Below are positions 19,166 through 28,352 of a stretch of 64,000 nucleotides of DNA, piece by piece. The DNA is from UBA2030 sp049969475 (GTDB taxonomy: Bacteria; Bacteroidota; Bacteroidia; Bacteroidales; TTA-H9). The DNA lies in NCBI GenBank assembly GCA_049969475.1, contig JBMFOU010000008.1, forward strand, positions 52,400 to 116,399, written 5' to 3'. Made by a program: the position numbers and the translations under genes. Position 1 is the stretch's first letter. Each line of letters begins with the position of its first letter. The notes under the pieces were generated by a model. That model did not search any database. It was not told where the DNA came from and saw only the letters and a program-made list of their open reading frames with translations.

Positions 19166-22100
19166 AGGGAAGGAATTGTAGGGGAATAATATAGGTCTTT
19201 CCCTCTACCCGTATCCTAAGCCAATAATTACCAGAAGCAGGCCTAGGCCTGATGTTAAGGTCGAGTGGAGGTGTAGCCTTACTGAAAAACTTCTGAAAAA
19301 CAGTTTTTCCAGTGTTATCTAGAAGTTCCAACGACAGACTCAGGGACTCTCTTTGAATCCATTGAAGTATCAGACGCCCATCAGAGGGATTGGGAAATGC
19401 TTTGAATGAAACAAGAGAATTTTCTGAAATACCCGGAGCACACTTTTTGAAACCAAGGGTAATGGAATCGCAGGCACGGCATCCTACCGAGTCTTCTACT
19501 ATCAGAGAAAAAGTATGCAATGTTCCGGTGGGTACAAGGGTTGTATCAACCATTAAAAAACGTTGGTTACTTCCGTTTGACCATTCGTAACGGGCAAAAC
19601 TGCCCCCATCGAGTACCACCACCTGTCCTTCGCAAAAAACGGAATCAGCACCCAACGTAATTTCAGGCAAAGAATTTACTTTTACTGATACACTCCTACA
19701 CTCAGATATCCCACATGCATTTTCGCTCATTGCATAATAAACAGTGGATACAGACGGGGCGGCAACAGTAAGCACAGGGCCTGAACCTAACGGCAGGCTG
19801 CTACAACTGCTTTCGTACCATAAAAGAACATCTTGAGGATTGACAGGCTGACCAGAAAGCTTAATTTCAGAGATACTGCCCGCGCAAAATGTATCAGGTT
19901 GGGCTGCTAGCACCAGGGGTGGAAGGGGTGCTTTATCGATATGAATCAGCAAAGTATCGGAAGCTGAGGCCATTTCATTAAAAGCGGTAAGTATCAGCAC
20001 TGCTTTGCCGTTTGCTTTTTCTGCTTCACCCGGGAAATACCATACATCCAATGCCTGACTGTTGCTAAAGGTTCCATCGCCCATGGTGGTCCATTGAAGA
20101 TGGGTAAAATCAGAAGCCTGTCCGGATAACCGAATAGAATCAACATCAAGGCAAACCGAAAGGTTGTTGCCAGCATTTACCTGAGGGATAGCAAACACAG
20201 GCAAGGTGATATAGTCGAGCCATACCAGGTCTTCTCCGCCCGCCTGATAAATATCTTTTTCGTATTGCCATCTAAGGGTGTGCTGTCCGGCTGGAACTTT
20301 AAAGGCCGTCCTGCGCCAATCTCTTATACCCGACCATTTGCCGTATAGGATGTTATCTACGAAAAAAGAAAAGAAATCGTAATTCGACTCGGTGGAAATA
20401 CGATACCAGAAAGAAACACTATCGGGTTGCTGAATTGCATAAGTAATTGATAGAATGGTTGAACCACCATCGGGAAGGGTGCCCGAACGGGCCGCATATT
20501 TACCTTCAAAAGAATTTTGAAGAACCAGCCAGGGCGAAATGCCCGTCCGTTTCCAGGGAAATTTCTGAAATCCGCCACTTTCCCAGTCTTCTATACGCAA
20601 CCCTGAACGCTGATGGAACGTTCGCTTACGGATGTATTTACCCGATAAACAATGCAAAGAAAAAAACAGGTTAGTTCCATAAGGGAGGGAATCATTGAAA
20701 TGCACAGCAAAGCGCACAGTATCTGTTTGGCCAGGATACAGAGGACCACTTCTGAAAATAGAATCGGAGTATTGAACCCAGAGGGGATGCGATGAAAATT
20801 GGCAGAGAACGGAATCGCAAACAAAGTCGCCCGAATTGGTTAAAATAAACCCCACATTTGCATTTTCCCCGGCATCGGGTATATGGTTGCCATTTCCCAA
20901 CTCATCCTCGATTAAAAGCTTTTTAATTCGCAAATCGGGTGCCGAGGAAAGAGCATAAAAATGACTTAACCAGGAAGTGTCGTTATTGTATGCCTTAGTA
21001 ATAAACTTAAGCCTAAGGTTATCAGGCACTGTATCAGAAATTTTAAAGACAAAAGCCTGATTTTTAGAGATGGACTGTTGCGGAGCAAAGTCTCCATAAA
21101 ATTCGACAGAATCTATAAAACTTAGATAGGGAGAAGGAGAGGAGAGGGTGACTGAAATTCCCTCGACCGGTTGGTCCCCGATATTAATGGCCGAGAGGTC
21201 AACCCAGAGGGTGTCTCCAAAAGCAGGGTAAACAACCTGTGAGCCCAGGGTATTACGGAAAGAATGATTATCATGTACCACATAGGGCTGATTGGGTGCA
21301 GGGCCTGAATTAATAGGGCTTACATAACTCAATGCCTTGCCGCTACGGTTGTCGGTCCAAACAGGATAAATTTTCAGATTGTGGGAGGTGATGCCCAGAT
21401 AATCACCAAAATAATTGGCGGCAAGGCCTGCTATTGGTTGAGGAGTAAAAGCAACATCGCTCACCCTGAAATCTGTCCATGATTCTCCTCCATCCGTGGA
21501 ATAGGCAACCCAGGTTTCGCATTCGGTGGCAGAACACTCCCGGTCATCGTAGAAGATTACGGCCAGGTTGCCTGTTGCGGGATCGCAGGAAATCCAGGGA
21601 AAAAAATGCTGCTTACCCAGCCCAGGTATATCCTGGTTAACTCTTACGGGCTGACTCCAATTAAGCCCCTGATCGGAAGATTTTATCAGGTAAACATCAA
21701 TATCATCACCCGTATTAATCCCCGGCACACCATAGTTGGCCCAGACAACATAAATAGTGCCCCTATGGGGACCATTGCTCAGATCAACCGTCATGGATGG
21801 GAAGGAATTCACCCGTAGGTTTTTACTGGTTTGGGAATACCGTATTCCTTGGATATTATCTATAATCCGACGGGCAGGTTGAAAGGTTTCTCCTCCATTG
21901 AGAGACGCTGTAAAGCCGAGGGCATTTTCGTCGGCAGGCCAGGTGTCGTAAATAGCCCACACAACATAAACTTGACCATCAGGACCTGTTTGAATGTTTA
22001 CACCCTGATTGTGGCTACCGGCAGTCACTCCTTCACTGATTACCATAGGATTGGACCAAACGGTACCTCCATTGGTTGACCTTGAAAGCTGGATCTCGCC

Positions 22101-22829
22101 ATCATAGGTTCCTCCTGCAGAAAAACGAGTCCAGGCCGTATAAACATTTCCATTATAAATGCTCGTTGAAGAATTATCAACCCACAAATGATTTTTATCC
22201 AGCCCAGCAGGGTAAAATCCAGGAGCAGGGGCAATCAGTATTTTTATCCAATTTTGACCCTCATCGTCACTATAAGCGACCGACTGACCAAAACTTTCAT
22301 TGATATATCCAATAAACCATCTTCCCTGGGCATTGATGCCTACCGCCGGATCTCCACTGTTATCTCCGCCGGCCCCATACATTTCACCCTCCCAGGTTTC
22401 ACCGGCATCACCACTGGTAAGCCAGTTGGCGCCAAATAAGTTATTAGTTGGATAATTACTGCTATTATTACTATTCAATATTCGTTCAAAATCAAGCGGA
22501 TGGGTGATAATCGAATTCTCGCTCTGGGTCAGATTTCCCTCAGCAACAGCCACATCGGGCGAATCCTGTAAAATGAAAAGCGGCGTGGCAATTTGCGAAC
22601 CCACATAACGAGCCATGGAAGGAGGTCCCTTAGGCCGGTAAGCCTCCACATAGCCCTCACGCAAAGCGTGATTCCAGTACAACATGTTATCGACCCTGTT
22701 GTCATAATGAACGGAGGGGTTTTTAAGGACATTATACCTGTCATCCGGGCCGTAAGTTGGTTGACCTTTAGCCGCATAAAGAGTCAAACCAAGTAAAATC
22801 AGCAGAAAGCATGACTTCATACATACCAT
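19152..22829 (-). CDS. Secreted Asp-box (BNR) protein with T9SS sorting domain
   Basis: A 1225-residue protein with a signal peptide (CFLLILLGLTLYAAKG). At least five Asp-box motifs (SDDEGQNW, STNGGTVW, SLNGGETF, SSDQGLNW, STDGGESW) lie between residues about 190 and 470 and predict a sialidase-like beta-propeller. Linker and carbohydrate-binding or PKD/Ig-like modules follow. The last about 80 residues (FKAFPNPSDGRLILQW to the end) form a type A T9SS sorting domain, so the protein should cross the outer membrane. The FRIP motif and catalytic residues of true sialidases were not found, so enzyme activity is not claimed. The fourth codon is an alternative ATG start at 22820. Confidence 0.82.
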   Translation of the reverse strand: MVCMKSCFLLILLGLTLYAAKGQPTYGPDDRYNVLKNPSVHYDNRVDNMLYWNHALREGYVEAYRPKGPPSMARYVGSQIATPLFILQDSPDVAVAEGNLTQSENSIITHPLDFERILNSNNSSNYPTNNLFGANWLTSGDAGETWEGEMYGAGGDNSGDPAVGINAQGRWFIGYINESFGQSVAYSDDEGQNWIKILIAPAPGFYPAGLDKNHLWVDNSSTSIYNGNVYTAWTRFSAGGTYDGEIQLSRSTNGGTVWSNPMVISEGVTAGSHNQGVNIQTGPDGQVYVVWAIYDTWPADENALGFTASLNGGETFQPARRIIDNIQGIRYSQTSKNLRVNSFPSMTVDLSNGPHRGTIYVVWANYGVPGINTGDDIDVYLIKSSDQGLNWSQPVRVNQDIPGLGKQHFFPWISCDPATGNLAVIFYDDRECSATECETWVAYSTDGGESWTDFRVSDVAFTPQPIAGLAANYFGDYLGITSHNLKIYPVWTDNRSGKALSYVSPINSGPAPNQPYVVHDNHSFRNTLGSQVVYPAFGDTLWVDLSAINIGDQPVEGISVTLSSPSPYLSFIDSVEFYGDFAPQQSISKNQAFVFKISDTVPDNLRLKFITKAYNNDTSWLSHFYALSSAPDLRIKKLLIEDELGNGNHIPDAGENANVGFILTNSGDFVCDSVLCQFSSHPLWVQYSDSIFRSGPLYPGQTDTVRFAVHFNDSLPYGTNLFFSLHCLSGKYIRKRTFHQRSGLRIEDWESGGFQKFPWKRTGISPWLVLQNSFEGKYAARSGTLPDGGSTILSITYAIQQPDSVSFWYRISTESNYDFFSFFVDNILYGKWSGIRDWRRTAFKVPAGQHTLRWQYEKDIYQAGGEDLVWLDYITLPVFAIPQVNAGNNLSVCLDVDSIRLSGQASDFTHLQWTTMGDGTFSNSQALDVWYFPGEAEKANGKAVLILTAFNEMASASDTLLIHIDKAPLPPLVLAAQPDTFCAGSISEIKLSGQPVNPQDVLLWYESSCSSLPLGSGPVLTVAAPSVSTVYYAMSENACGISECRSVSVKVNSLPEITLGADSVFCEGQVVVLDGGSFARYEWSNGSNQRFLMVDTTLVPTGTLHTFSLIVEDSVGCRACDSITLGFKKCAPGISENSLVSFKAFPNPSDGRLILQWIQRESLSLSLELLDNTGKTVFQKFFSKATPPLDLNIRPRPASGNYWLRIRVEGKTYIIPLQFLPFNEE

Positions 22830-22839
22830 TTTAATTCTC

Positions 22840-22862
22840 CAAAGTTAACGCATGAGATACAA
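22840..22862 (-). promoter_or_regulatory. Promoter of the Asp-box protein gene
   Basis: On the minus strand TTG (22862-22860), 12 bp, then TAACTTTG (22847-22840). The -7 box is 10 bp before the first ATG, predicting a very short leader. The TTG touches the terminator of the preceding gene. Confidence 0.6.
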
Positions 22863-22892
22863 AAAAAGGCCGACCGCTATGCTGATCGACCT
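22861..22892 (-). terminator. Terminator after the PPAD-like gene
   Basis: On the minus strand AGGTCGATC (22892-22884) pairs, with two G-U pairs, with GGTCGGCCT (22875-22867) and is followed by seven T residues. Confidence 0.8.
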
Positions 22893-22913
22893 GATTTTGA
22901 TGGTTTTATTAGC

Positions 22914-24959
22914 TTAGAAACTACGAATAATGCGGCTCTGCACCCCCTCCTGACCTGCTGAAATTCTTAACAAATAAATCCCCGGTGGCAAAAGATTACC
23001 CTGTCGTGAAACTCCATTCCAAAGAATTTCATTAAATCCGGAGTTAGCCATGTATTCCTGAGAAAAAACGCACAGGCCTTCAATATTGAATATTTCAATT
23101 TTCACCTGCTGAGTTGTGGCCGTAGAATAACGAATGATCAGATTATCAGCAAAGGGATTAGGTACAACCTGTAAACCAGACAATAAAGGCTGTTTATTCA
23201 GGCCAACATTCGATAAAATGGTAAAGGAAACCAAGATACTGTCGAGGGCTTTATCAGGGTCATTGGAGGCAATGTAAATTTTTCCCTGATAGTCTCCAGG
23301 TAGTAGGCTTGAGGCATTTAAGAAAACATCCACCGATGCCTGGTTGCCTGGGGCGAGGACTCCCTGGCTTGAAGAGGCCAGCCAAAGACTGCTGGCCGGT
23401 TCGGTATAAACAGTGTAAGCTAGTTGATCGTAGCCTGTATTGGAAATTTCAAAAGCAGTGGTAACAACCTGACCAACATAAGCCATAGTATCGATAGACG
23501 CCGTAGATAAAGCCATATGAGGATGGATACCAGCACCTACTGTGAATTGATGAGGGTCGGGTTTACCAATATAGGGATGATTCATAAAACGCGGCGAAGC
23601 ATCCACGGCCCTGATAAAATAGGATACCAGGGTTCCCTGAGGCTGACGGGGTATATAACCCTGATAATAATCATTGCCTACAGAAACCAGGGGTATAGAT
23701 AACCAGTTGCCATTGGGGGAAGTCTTGTACCAGACACGCAGTGAATCCTCGACTAACGAAGCGCCACTGAGAGGTTTTATATATGCCGAAATCAGATAAT
23801 CCTCGTCGCAGGGTTGGGTTGTAACAATAGGATAATGTTTAATAAAAAGCATTCCCTTATCGCCCAATTCATGAGTGCGACAATGCAACGCATCGGTCGA
23901 TTCCCAGGGAGTGGAGGGATTTTCGTAGACCCCAACTATGGTATAACCTGGCATAGCATTTTGATAAACCTGAATAGCAGCATTGTCGGTAACTGTATTG
24001 CCCGTAAGAGGGACAAACACCTTGTTTTTAAAAATGAATGAATTGGTATATGGCTGGTCGTTGGGAGTATTAACCCTAAAAACCTGATAAGGGGTGCCGT
24101 AACCTGAAATTGCGGTCTGCCAGTAGGCTGCGGCCTGTTCGATAAGGGAATACTGAGGATGAGTAGAAGGTACCTGCCTTACTAAAATTTTGTCCACATC
24201 AAGAAACTTGGCCCAGCAATCGATATGGTCGATATAGGTACCATTGGGGTCAGGCCGGACGTGGTAGTTATCTATTCCCAGGTAATTCTGCATCATCTGA
24301 TGAATGGTAGCCTGAGGCAAGGAAGGATTTTCGGTGTAAACCAAAGTAGTGGATGCAGCCGATCCCATGCCGTCGCACATATAATTGCCCCCCGTATGAA
24401 CAATGTTCATCCCATATAGAGGGACATTCATGTATTGGGCCACTTTGATGGGAATGTCATCATCAAGTGGACGGGGCCGGTTGTAAGGAAAGTCCACTAT
24501 GGCGAGCTGGTTATCTCCATTGATGATAAACCAAGGTCCATAGTCGCGCGTCCAATAAGAGTTGGTGCCCGAAATAAGAAACTCACAGTTAGCTACATTC
24601 ACTCCATTGCTTACATATTGATTATACACCGTAGTTTGCTGTGATGAATTGGAAACAATAGTAAGAACCTTACCGGTGTTCGACATTTCTTTGATCAACG
24701 ACATGGGTATTCCCAAAGGATAACGAATCAGTACCCCTTCATTATAGTTGAATTCAGCAATATTAACTACCGGAGCAGGAGGAGGATCAGTAGGAGTAAA
24801 GCTGCGTCCAATCTCATGACGCCGTAGAAGCTCTTCAGGCGTCATCCAGTGAGTAAGCACTTCAGAAGCAGGATTGAGCGGTTCCTGTGCAAACATGACT
24901 CCCTGCAAGAGAATCATCCCAAGCCATAGCCCGAAGCCTTTCTTTCGTCGTAAAGTCAT
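22914..24959 (-). CDS. Secreted peptidylarginine deiminase (PPAD-like) with T9SS sorting domain
   Basis: This 681-residue protein has a signal peptide (residues about 10-24), a PAD_porph/agmatine-deiminase-type catalytic domain, an Ig-like domain and a C-terminal T9SS sorting domain (VVPNPFADNLIIRYS to the end). The catalytic set is complete: Asp139 (WTRDYGPW), His245 and Asp247 (DHIDCW), Asn306 (YTNSF) and Cys360 (LHCRTHE). Each residue is exactly nine positions after its counterpart in Porphyromonas gingivalis PPAD as I recall that numbering. Arg161 and Arg163 match the pair that in PPAD holds the substrate's C-terminal carboxylate. The expected reaction is conversion of C-terminal arginine in peptides to citrulline plus ammonia, outside the cell. 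Intracellular agmatine deiminases lack the signal and sorting domains. Confidence 0.9.
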   Translation of the reverse strand: MTLRRKKGFGLWLGMILLQGVMFAQEPLNPASEVLTHWMTPEELLRRHEIGRSFTPTDPPPAPVVNIAEFNYNEGVLIRYPLGIPMSLIKEMSNTGKVLTIVSNSSQQTTVYNQYVSNGVNVANCEFLISGTNSYWTRDYGPWFIINGDNQLAIVDFPYNRPRPLDDDIPIKVAQYMNVPLYGMNIVHTGGNYMCDGMGSAASTTLVYTENPSLPQATIHQMMQNYLGIDNYHVRPDPNGTYIDHIDCWAKFLDVDKILVRQVPSTHPQYSLIEQAAAYWQTAISGYGTPYQVFRVNTPNDQPYTNSFIFKNKVFVPLTGNTVTDNAAIQVYQNAMPGYTIVGVYENPSTPWESTDALHCRTHELGDKGMLFIKHYPIVTTQPCDEDYLISAYIKPLSGASLVEDSLRVWYKTSPNGNWLSIPLVSVGNDYYQGYIPRQPQGTLVSYFIRAVDASPRFMNHPYIGKPDPHQFTVGAGIHPHMALSTASIDTMAYVGQVVTTAFEISNTGYDQLAYTVYTEPASSLWLASSSQGVLAPGNQASVDVFLNASSLLPGDYQGKIYIASNDPDKALDSILVSFTILSNVGLNKQPLLSGLQVVPNPFADNLIIRYSTATTQQVKIEIFNIEGLCVFSQEYMANSGFNEILWNGVSRQGNLLPPGIYLLRISAGQEGVQSRIIRSF

Positions 24960-25029
24960 TGTGAATGTAAATTTAAATCATTAGAAATTAATCTATTAAT
25001 TCGATTTTTGAATCATTCCTTCTTCTGCA

Positions 25030-25037
25030 CAAAATTA
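25030..25037 (-). promoter_or_regulatory. Promoter box of the PPAD-like gene
   Basis: TAATTTTG on the minus strand matches TAnnTTTG and lies 71 bp upstream of the ATG in the AT-rich gap. The upstream element is not convincing. Confidence 0.5.
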
Positions 25038-25120
25038 GATTAATTCGTTTCCAATAATTACATCCACCTTCATATCATTTAAACCTTTTATACTTTTAAG
25101 CCATCCTAAAAAATCAAAAC

Positions 25121-25477
25121 ATGGAAGATACCTAGTTCAAAGAAGCCAAAATAGCTTTAACAGTTGCGGACAAAGAAGGAAAAATCATTTTCATGAACGA
25201 AAAGGCTAAAAAAGTCTTTGCTAAATACGGTTCACTGGAAAGACATTCCCTTTTTGAATGCCATTCGGAAAAATCCTCAGAAAAAATCAGGCAGATGCTC
25301 ACAACGGGCGAAAGTAATGTTTATACTATTGAAAAGAATAGTATCCGTAAGATAATTATCCAGTTACCTTGGAAAACAGGAGATAAGACAGAGGGAATTA
25401 TGGAGCTCTCGATGGAACTTCCTTCTCCTCTGCCCCACTTCATTAGGGAGTGGCCAGGAGCTATGGCTTGCTCATAA
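25121..25477 (+). pseudogene. PAS-domain-like gene interrupted by an amber codon
   Basis: ATG at 25121 starts a frame that meets TAG at 25133-25135 (codon 5) and then stays open to 25477. The sequence after the stop is typical coding sequence (ALTVADKEGKIIFMNEKA, then SLFECH, SSEKIRQML, NVYTIEKN, MELSMELP). It resembles small PAS-like sensor proteins of Bacteroidota of about 110 residues. The next ATG (25193) would cut away the first PAS strands. A single CAG to TAG change would explain the break. Real loss of function, a sequencing error, or readthrough are all possible. The surrounding gap (24960-25551) holds nothing else but promoter boxes. Confidence 0.65.
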
Positions 25478-25481
25478 TCAT

Positions 25482-25489
25482 TATTTTTG
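25482..25489 (+). promoter_or_regulatory. Promoter box of the transglycosylase operon
   Basis: TATTTTTG matches TAnnTTTG, 68 bp upstream of the ATG at 25558. TTG occurs 11 bp upstream of it (25468-25470). Confidence 0.5.
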
Positions 25490-25557
25490 CAATTTCAGTG
25501 GATAACATCCCGGTGCATTCTGCAAATGAAAACTAATACTACTTAATTGACTTGATA

Positions 25558-27318
25558 ATGAGGATAGGGAAAATTATGACGGTTCTTGCTCTTTCGGGAA
25601 GTATCACCCTGGGAATGGCTCAGATTATAGTAAAAACTGACACCCTTTACACGGCCGATTCCACGACGATTTTTGTGCCCGTAAAAAAGAAATTCAATCC
25701 TGACATGGATCTGGTGAGAGATTCTCCCATTGTCAGAGCCTTGGATAGCCTGGCATCCATACGTTTTTTTAAGGACAGTTTCTTCGATACCGATCCAACC
25801 TTAACCAACTACTACAATTTTCCGTCGAGTTACGTACCTGTATACTCTGATTCAGTTTACCGTGCACGAATACAGGAAATGAGGAAAAACTCGCCCATCG
25901 AATACACCTACAATCGACATGTAAAGGATTACATTGATCTATACACTGTTAAAAAAAGGGCTCTCACCCAGCGATTGTTAGGACTTGCTTACCTGTATTT
26001 TCCTTTATTTGAGGAATATCTCGATAAATACGACCTACCGCTGGAATTAAAATATCTGGCAGTCATTGAATCGGCCTTAAACCCAAGAGCTGGCTCCCGG
26101 GCCGGAGCTAAAGGACTTTGGCAATTTATGTATGGAACTGGCAAAGTTTATGGCCTGACCTCCACATCATACATTGACGACCGTTTCGACCCTTATTTGG
26201 CTACCGATGCTGCCTGCCGCCACCTAAAAGACCTTTACGATCTTTATGAAGACTGGTTTCTGGTGCTGGCTGCTTATAATGCCGGAGCAGGCAACGTAAA
26301 CAAGGCTATTCGCCGGGCCGGAGGAAGTAAAAACTACTGGCTTATCTGGGCATATTTGCCAGCAGAAACCAGGGGTTATGTACCTGCTTTTATTGCAGCT
26401 TCTTACGTAATGCAGTATTCTAAAGAACATAATCTGTATCCGTTACATCCAGGTATTTTGTATAATAGCATTGACACAGTGGAAGTTAAACAACCAGTTT
26501 CCTTCGACCAAATCAGCGAAGTATTGGGTATTCCTATTGAGGACTTGCAGTTTCTGAATCCCATTTACAAACAAGGAGTTATACCCGTCAAAGGAGATCG
26601 ACCTTTTTATTTGAGGCTTCCCAGAGATCTAGTGGGCGATTTTATCAATAATGAATACACGATTTATAATTACACCACATCCAAGGGCATTAATAAGGAA
26701 ACCCTTGCCGAAGAAATTCAACGGGCATCAGAATTGATTCTTCACGTGGTGAAAAGAGGTGAAAGTATCCGCCAAATTGCCCGAAAATATGGAGTAAGCA
26801 TAAATGACATTAAAAGATGGAATAATCTGAAATCCAACTATGTAAAACCCCGCCAGAAATTAAACATCTACCCAGGAAATTCCGCTTCAGTAAATACGAA
26901 TCTGTCTCGTAATCAAAATCAAGATCAAGGCCAACACCACACAGAAAAAAGTGTTAGTGCTGAACGTCCCGTTCGTTATCACACGGTAAAACCAGGCGAA
27001 ACGCTCATGCAAATCAGCCGCATGTATGGCTGTACGGTAGATGAACTAAAAGCATGGAATAAACTGAAAGACAACAATATTAAAGTAAAGCAGCAATTAA
27101 TAGTCTCACGTGAAACCAGTTCTTCCAAAGACTCTACTACCATCACCTCCTCTAAAAACAGTAAAATAAAATATTATACTGTTAAGGAAGGAGATACACT
27201 CTGGGATATTGCCCAGCAATTTGACGGAGTGACAGTAGATGATATTAAGCGGATTAACAAATTAAGAAACAATAGGATAGTAGTGGGACAACGATTGAAA
27301 ATTCAGGCTTCAAATTAG
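25558..27318 (+). CDS. MltD-type membrane-associated lytic transglycosylase with LysM repeats
   Basis: A periplasmic murein-cleaving enzyme of 586 residues. It has a signal peptide (MTVLALSGSITLGMAQ) and an SLT domain with catalytic Glu171 in AVIESALNPRAGS, GLWQFM and AAYNAGAGNV. Three LysM peptidoglycan-binding repeats follow at about residues 395-442, 475-520 and 538-585, each with the YTVKxGDTLWDIA pattern. The ATG at 25558 is chosen over the TTG six bases upstream. It ends 5 bp before the DUF4837 lipoprotein gene, a pairing seen in other Bacteroidota. A parS-like sequence lies inside the coding region at 27102. Confidence 0.93.
   Translation: MRIGKIMTVLALSGSITLGMAQIIVKTDTLYTADSTTIFVPVKKKFNPDMDLVRDSPIVRALDSLASIRFFKDSFFDTDPTLTNYYNFPSSYVPVYSDSVYRARIQEMRKNSPIEYTYNRHVKDYIDLYTVKKRALTQRLLGLAYLYFPLFEEYLDKYDLPLELKYLAVIESALNPRAGSRAGAKGLWQFMYGTGKVYGLTSTSYIDDRFDPYLATDAACRHLKDLYDLYEDWFLVLAAYNAGAGNVNKAIRRAGGSKNYWLIWAYLPAETRGYVPAFIAASYVMQYSKEHNLYPLHPGILYNSIDTVEVKQPVSFDQISEVLGIPIEDLQFLNPIYKQGVIPVKGDRPFYLRLPRDLVGDFINNEYTIYNYTTSKGINKETLAEEIQRASELILHVVKRGESIRQIARKYGVSINDIKRWNNLKSNYVKPRQKLNIYPGNSASVNTNLSRNQNQDQGQHHTEKSVSAERPVRYHTVKPGETLMQISRMYGCTVDELKAWNKLKDNNIKVKQQLIVSRETSSSKDSTTITSSKNSKIKYYTVKEGDTLWDIAQQFDGVTVDDIKRINKLRNNRIVVGQRLKIQASN
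27102..27117 (+). other. parS-like palindrome inside the transglycosylase gene
   Basis: AGTCTCACGTGAAACC shares 13 of 14 core bases with the ParB site core GTTTCACGTGAAAC, including the central CACGTG. It lies 4.5 kb left of the DnaA-box-like cluster. Confidence 0.45.
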
Positions 27319-27323
27319 ATAAT

Positions 27324-28337
27324 ATGAAAAAAAGTATTGTTTTCATTTTAACCCTCACCCTCATAGCCGGACTCTTTTCCTGTAAAGAAGACCAAAGGAA
27401 AAAGAAATCATCCGGGGGCACACTCGAAATTTTAGTAGCTACCGAAAACGATGAACAATGGAAAGGCAAGATAGGCGATACCCTCCGAAGCCTTTTCGGA
27501 CAATACCTTCCGGGCCTGCCCATGCCAGAAGAATCCTTTTCATTCATACAGCTTGATGCGCAAAAGTTATACAACGATCCCTTGTATCAGCCGCATCATG
27601 CCATACTTATCATTAACTTGGATAGAAAGCTCGAAAAACCTTCTTTGCAGGTAGAAAAGGATTACTGGGCTGAGCCTCAGCTGATTGTAAAGGTAAGCAG
27701 TCCTACAGACACTGGCCTATATCGAATACTTACGCAGTATTATCCGGCTATGTCTAAAATGTACCGTGAGGTTGAAAAAAAGCGTATTGTTACCCTTTTT
27801 TCCACAAACCCGGCAAAAAAAATTCAGGAAAAAATTAAAAATAAATTTGGTTTCGAAATGCTTGTACCGGGAGGTTTCAACATAGCCCGTGAAGAGAGTA
27901 ATTTTCTTTGGATACGGCAGACTATACGCCGTAAAAAGCAGGACATCGATCTGGGTTTTATGATTTATCGCAGGCCTTATAAAAGTACCCAGCAACTCAA
28001 TTCTGAAAACATACTGTCTCTCCGCGATACTTTATTGAAAAATTATGTTCCCGGACAATTCGAAGGAACCTATATGGCCACCAGTTTCGATGTCATTCAA
28101 CCCGAAAGTAAGGTTATCACAGATTTTCCGGCCAATAAATATACAGTTGAAATCAGAGGATTGTGGAAAGTGAAAGGCGATTTCATGGGCGGCCCTTTTG
28201 TCAGCTATACTTTTACATCGCCCGATAATAAAGAACTGTTTACCATCGAGGGTTATCTGTATAATCCCAACAATGAACAAAAGAAATACATGCTTCAGCT
28301 CGAGGCTATGATTTATACCACGCAGTTTATCAAGTAA
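27324..28337 (+). CDS. DUF4837 family lipoprotein
   Basis: A 337-residue protein with a lipoprotein signal peptide ending in LFSC, so it should be lipid-anchored in the envelope. The body matches DUF4837 as I recognise it (LGFMIYRRPY, FDVIQPESK, KYTVEIRGLWKVKGDFMGGPF, then YLYNPNNEQKKYMLQLEAM near the end). No catalytic motif is visible and the function of the family is unknown. Cotranscription with a lytic transglycosylase suggests a cell-wall-linked role. Confidence 0.8.
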   Translation: MKKSIVFILTLTLIAGLFSCKEDQRKKKSSGGTLEILVATENDEQWKGKIGDTLRSLFGQYLPGLPMPEESFSFIQLDAQKLYNDPLYQPHHAILIINLDRKLEKPSLQVEKDYWAEPQLIVKVSSPTDTGLYRILTQYYPAMSKMYREVEKKRIVTLFSTNPAKKIQEKIKNKFGFEMLVPGGFNIAREESNFLWIRQTIRRKKQDIDLGFMIYRRPYKSTQQLNSENILSLRDTLLKNYVPGQFEGTYMATSFDVIQPESKVITDFPANKYTVEIRGLWKVKGDFMGGPFVSYTFTSPDNKELFTIEGYLYNPNNEQKKYMLQLEAMIYTTQFIK

Positions 28338-28352
28338 AAAACATTTAATGCC

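Noticed and set aside
22388..22403. GTTTCACCGGCATC as a third parS site
   Set aside because: Only the left half matches; the right arm differs at several positions.
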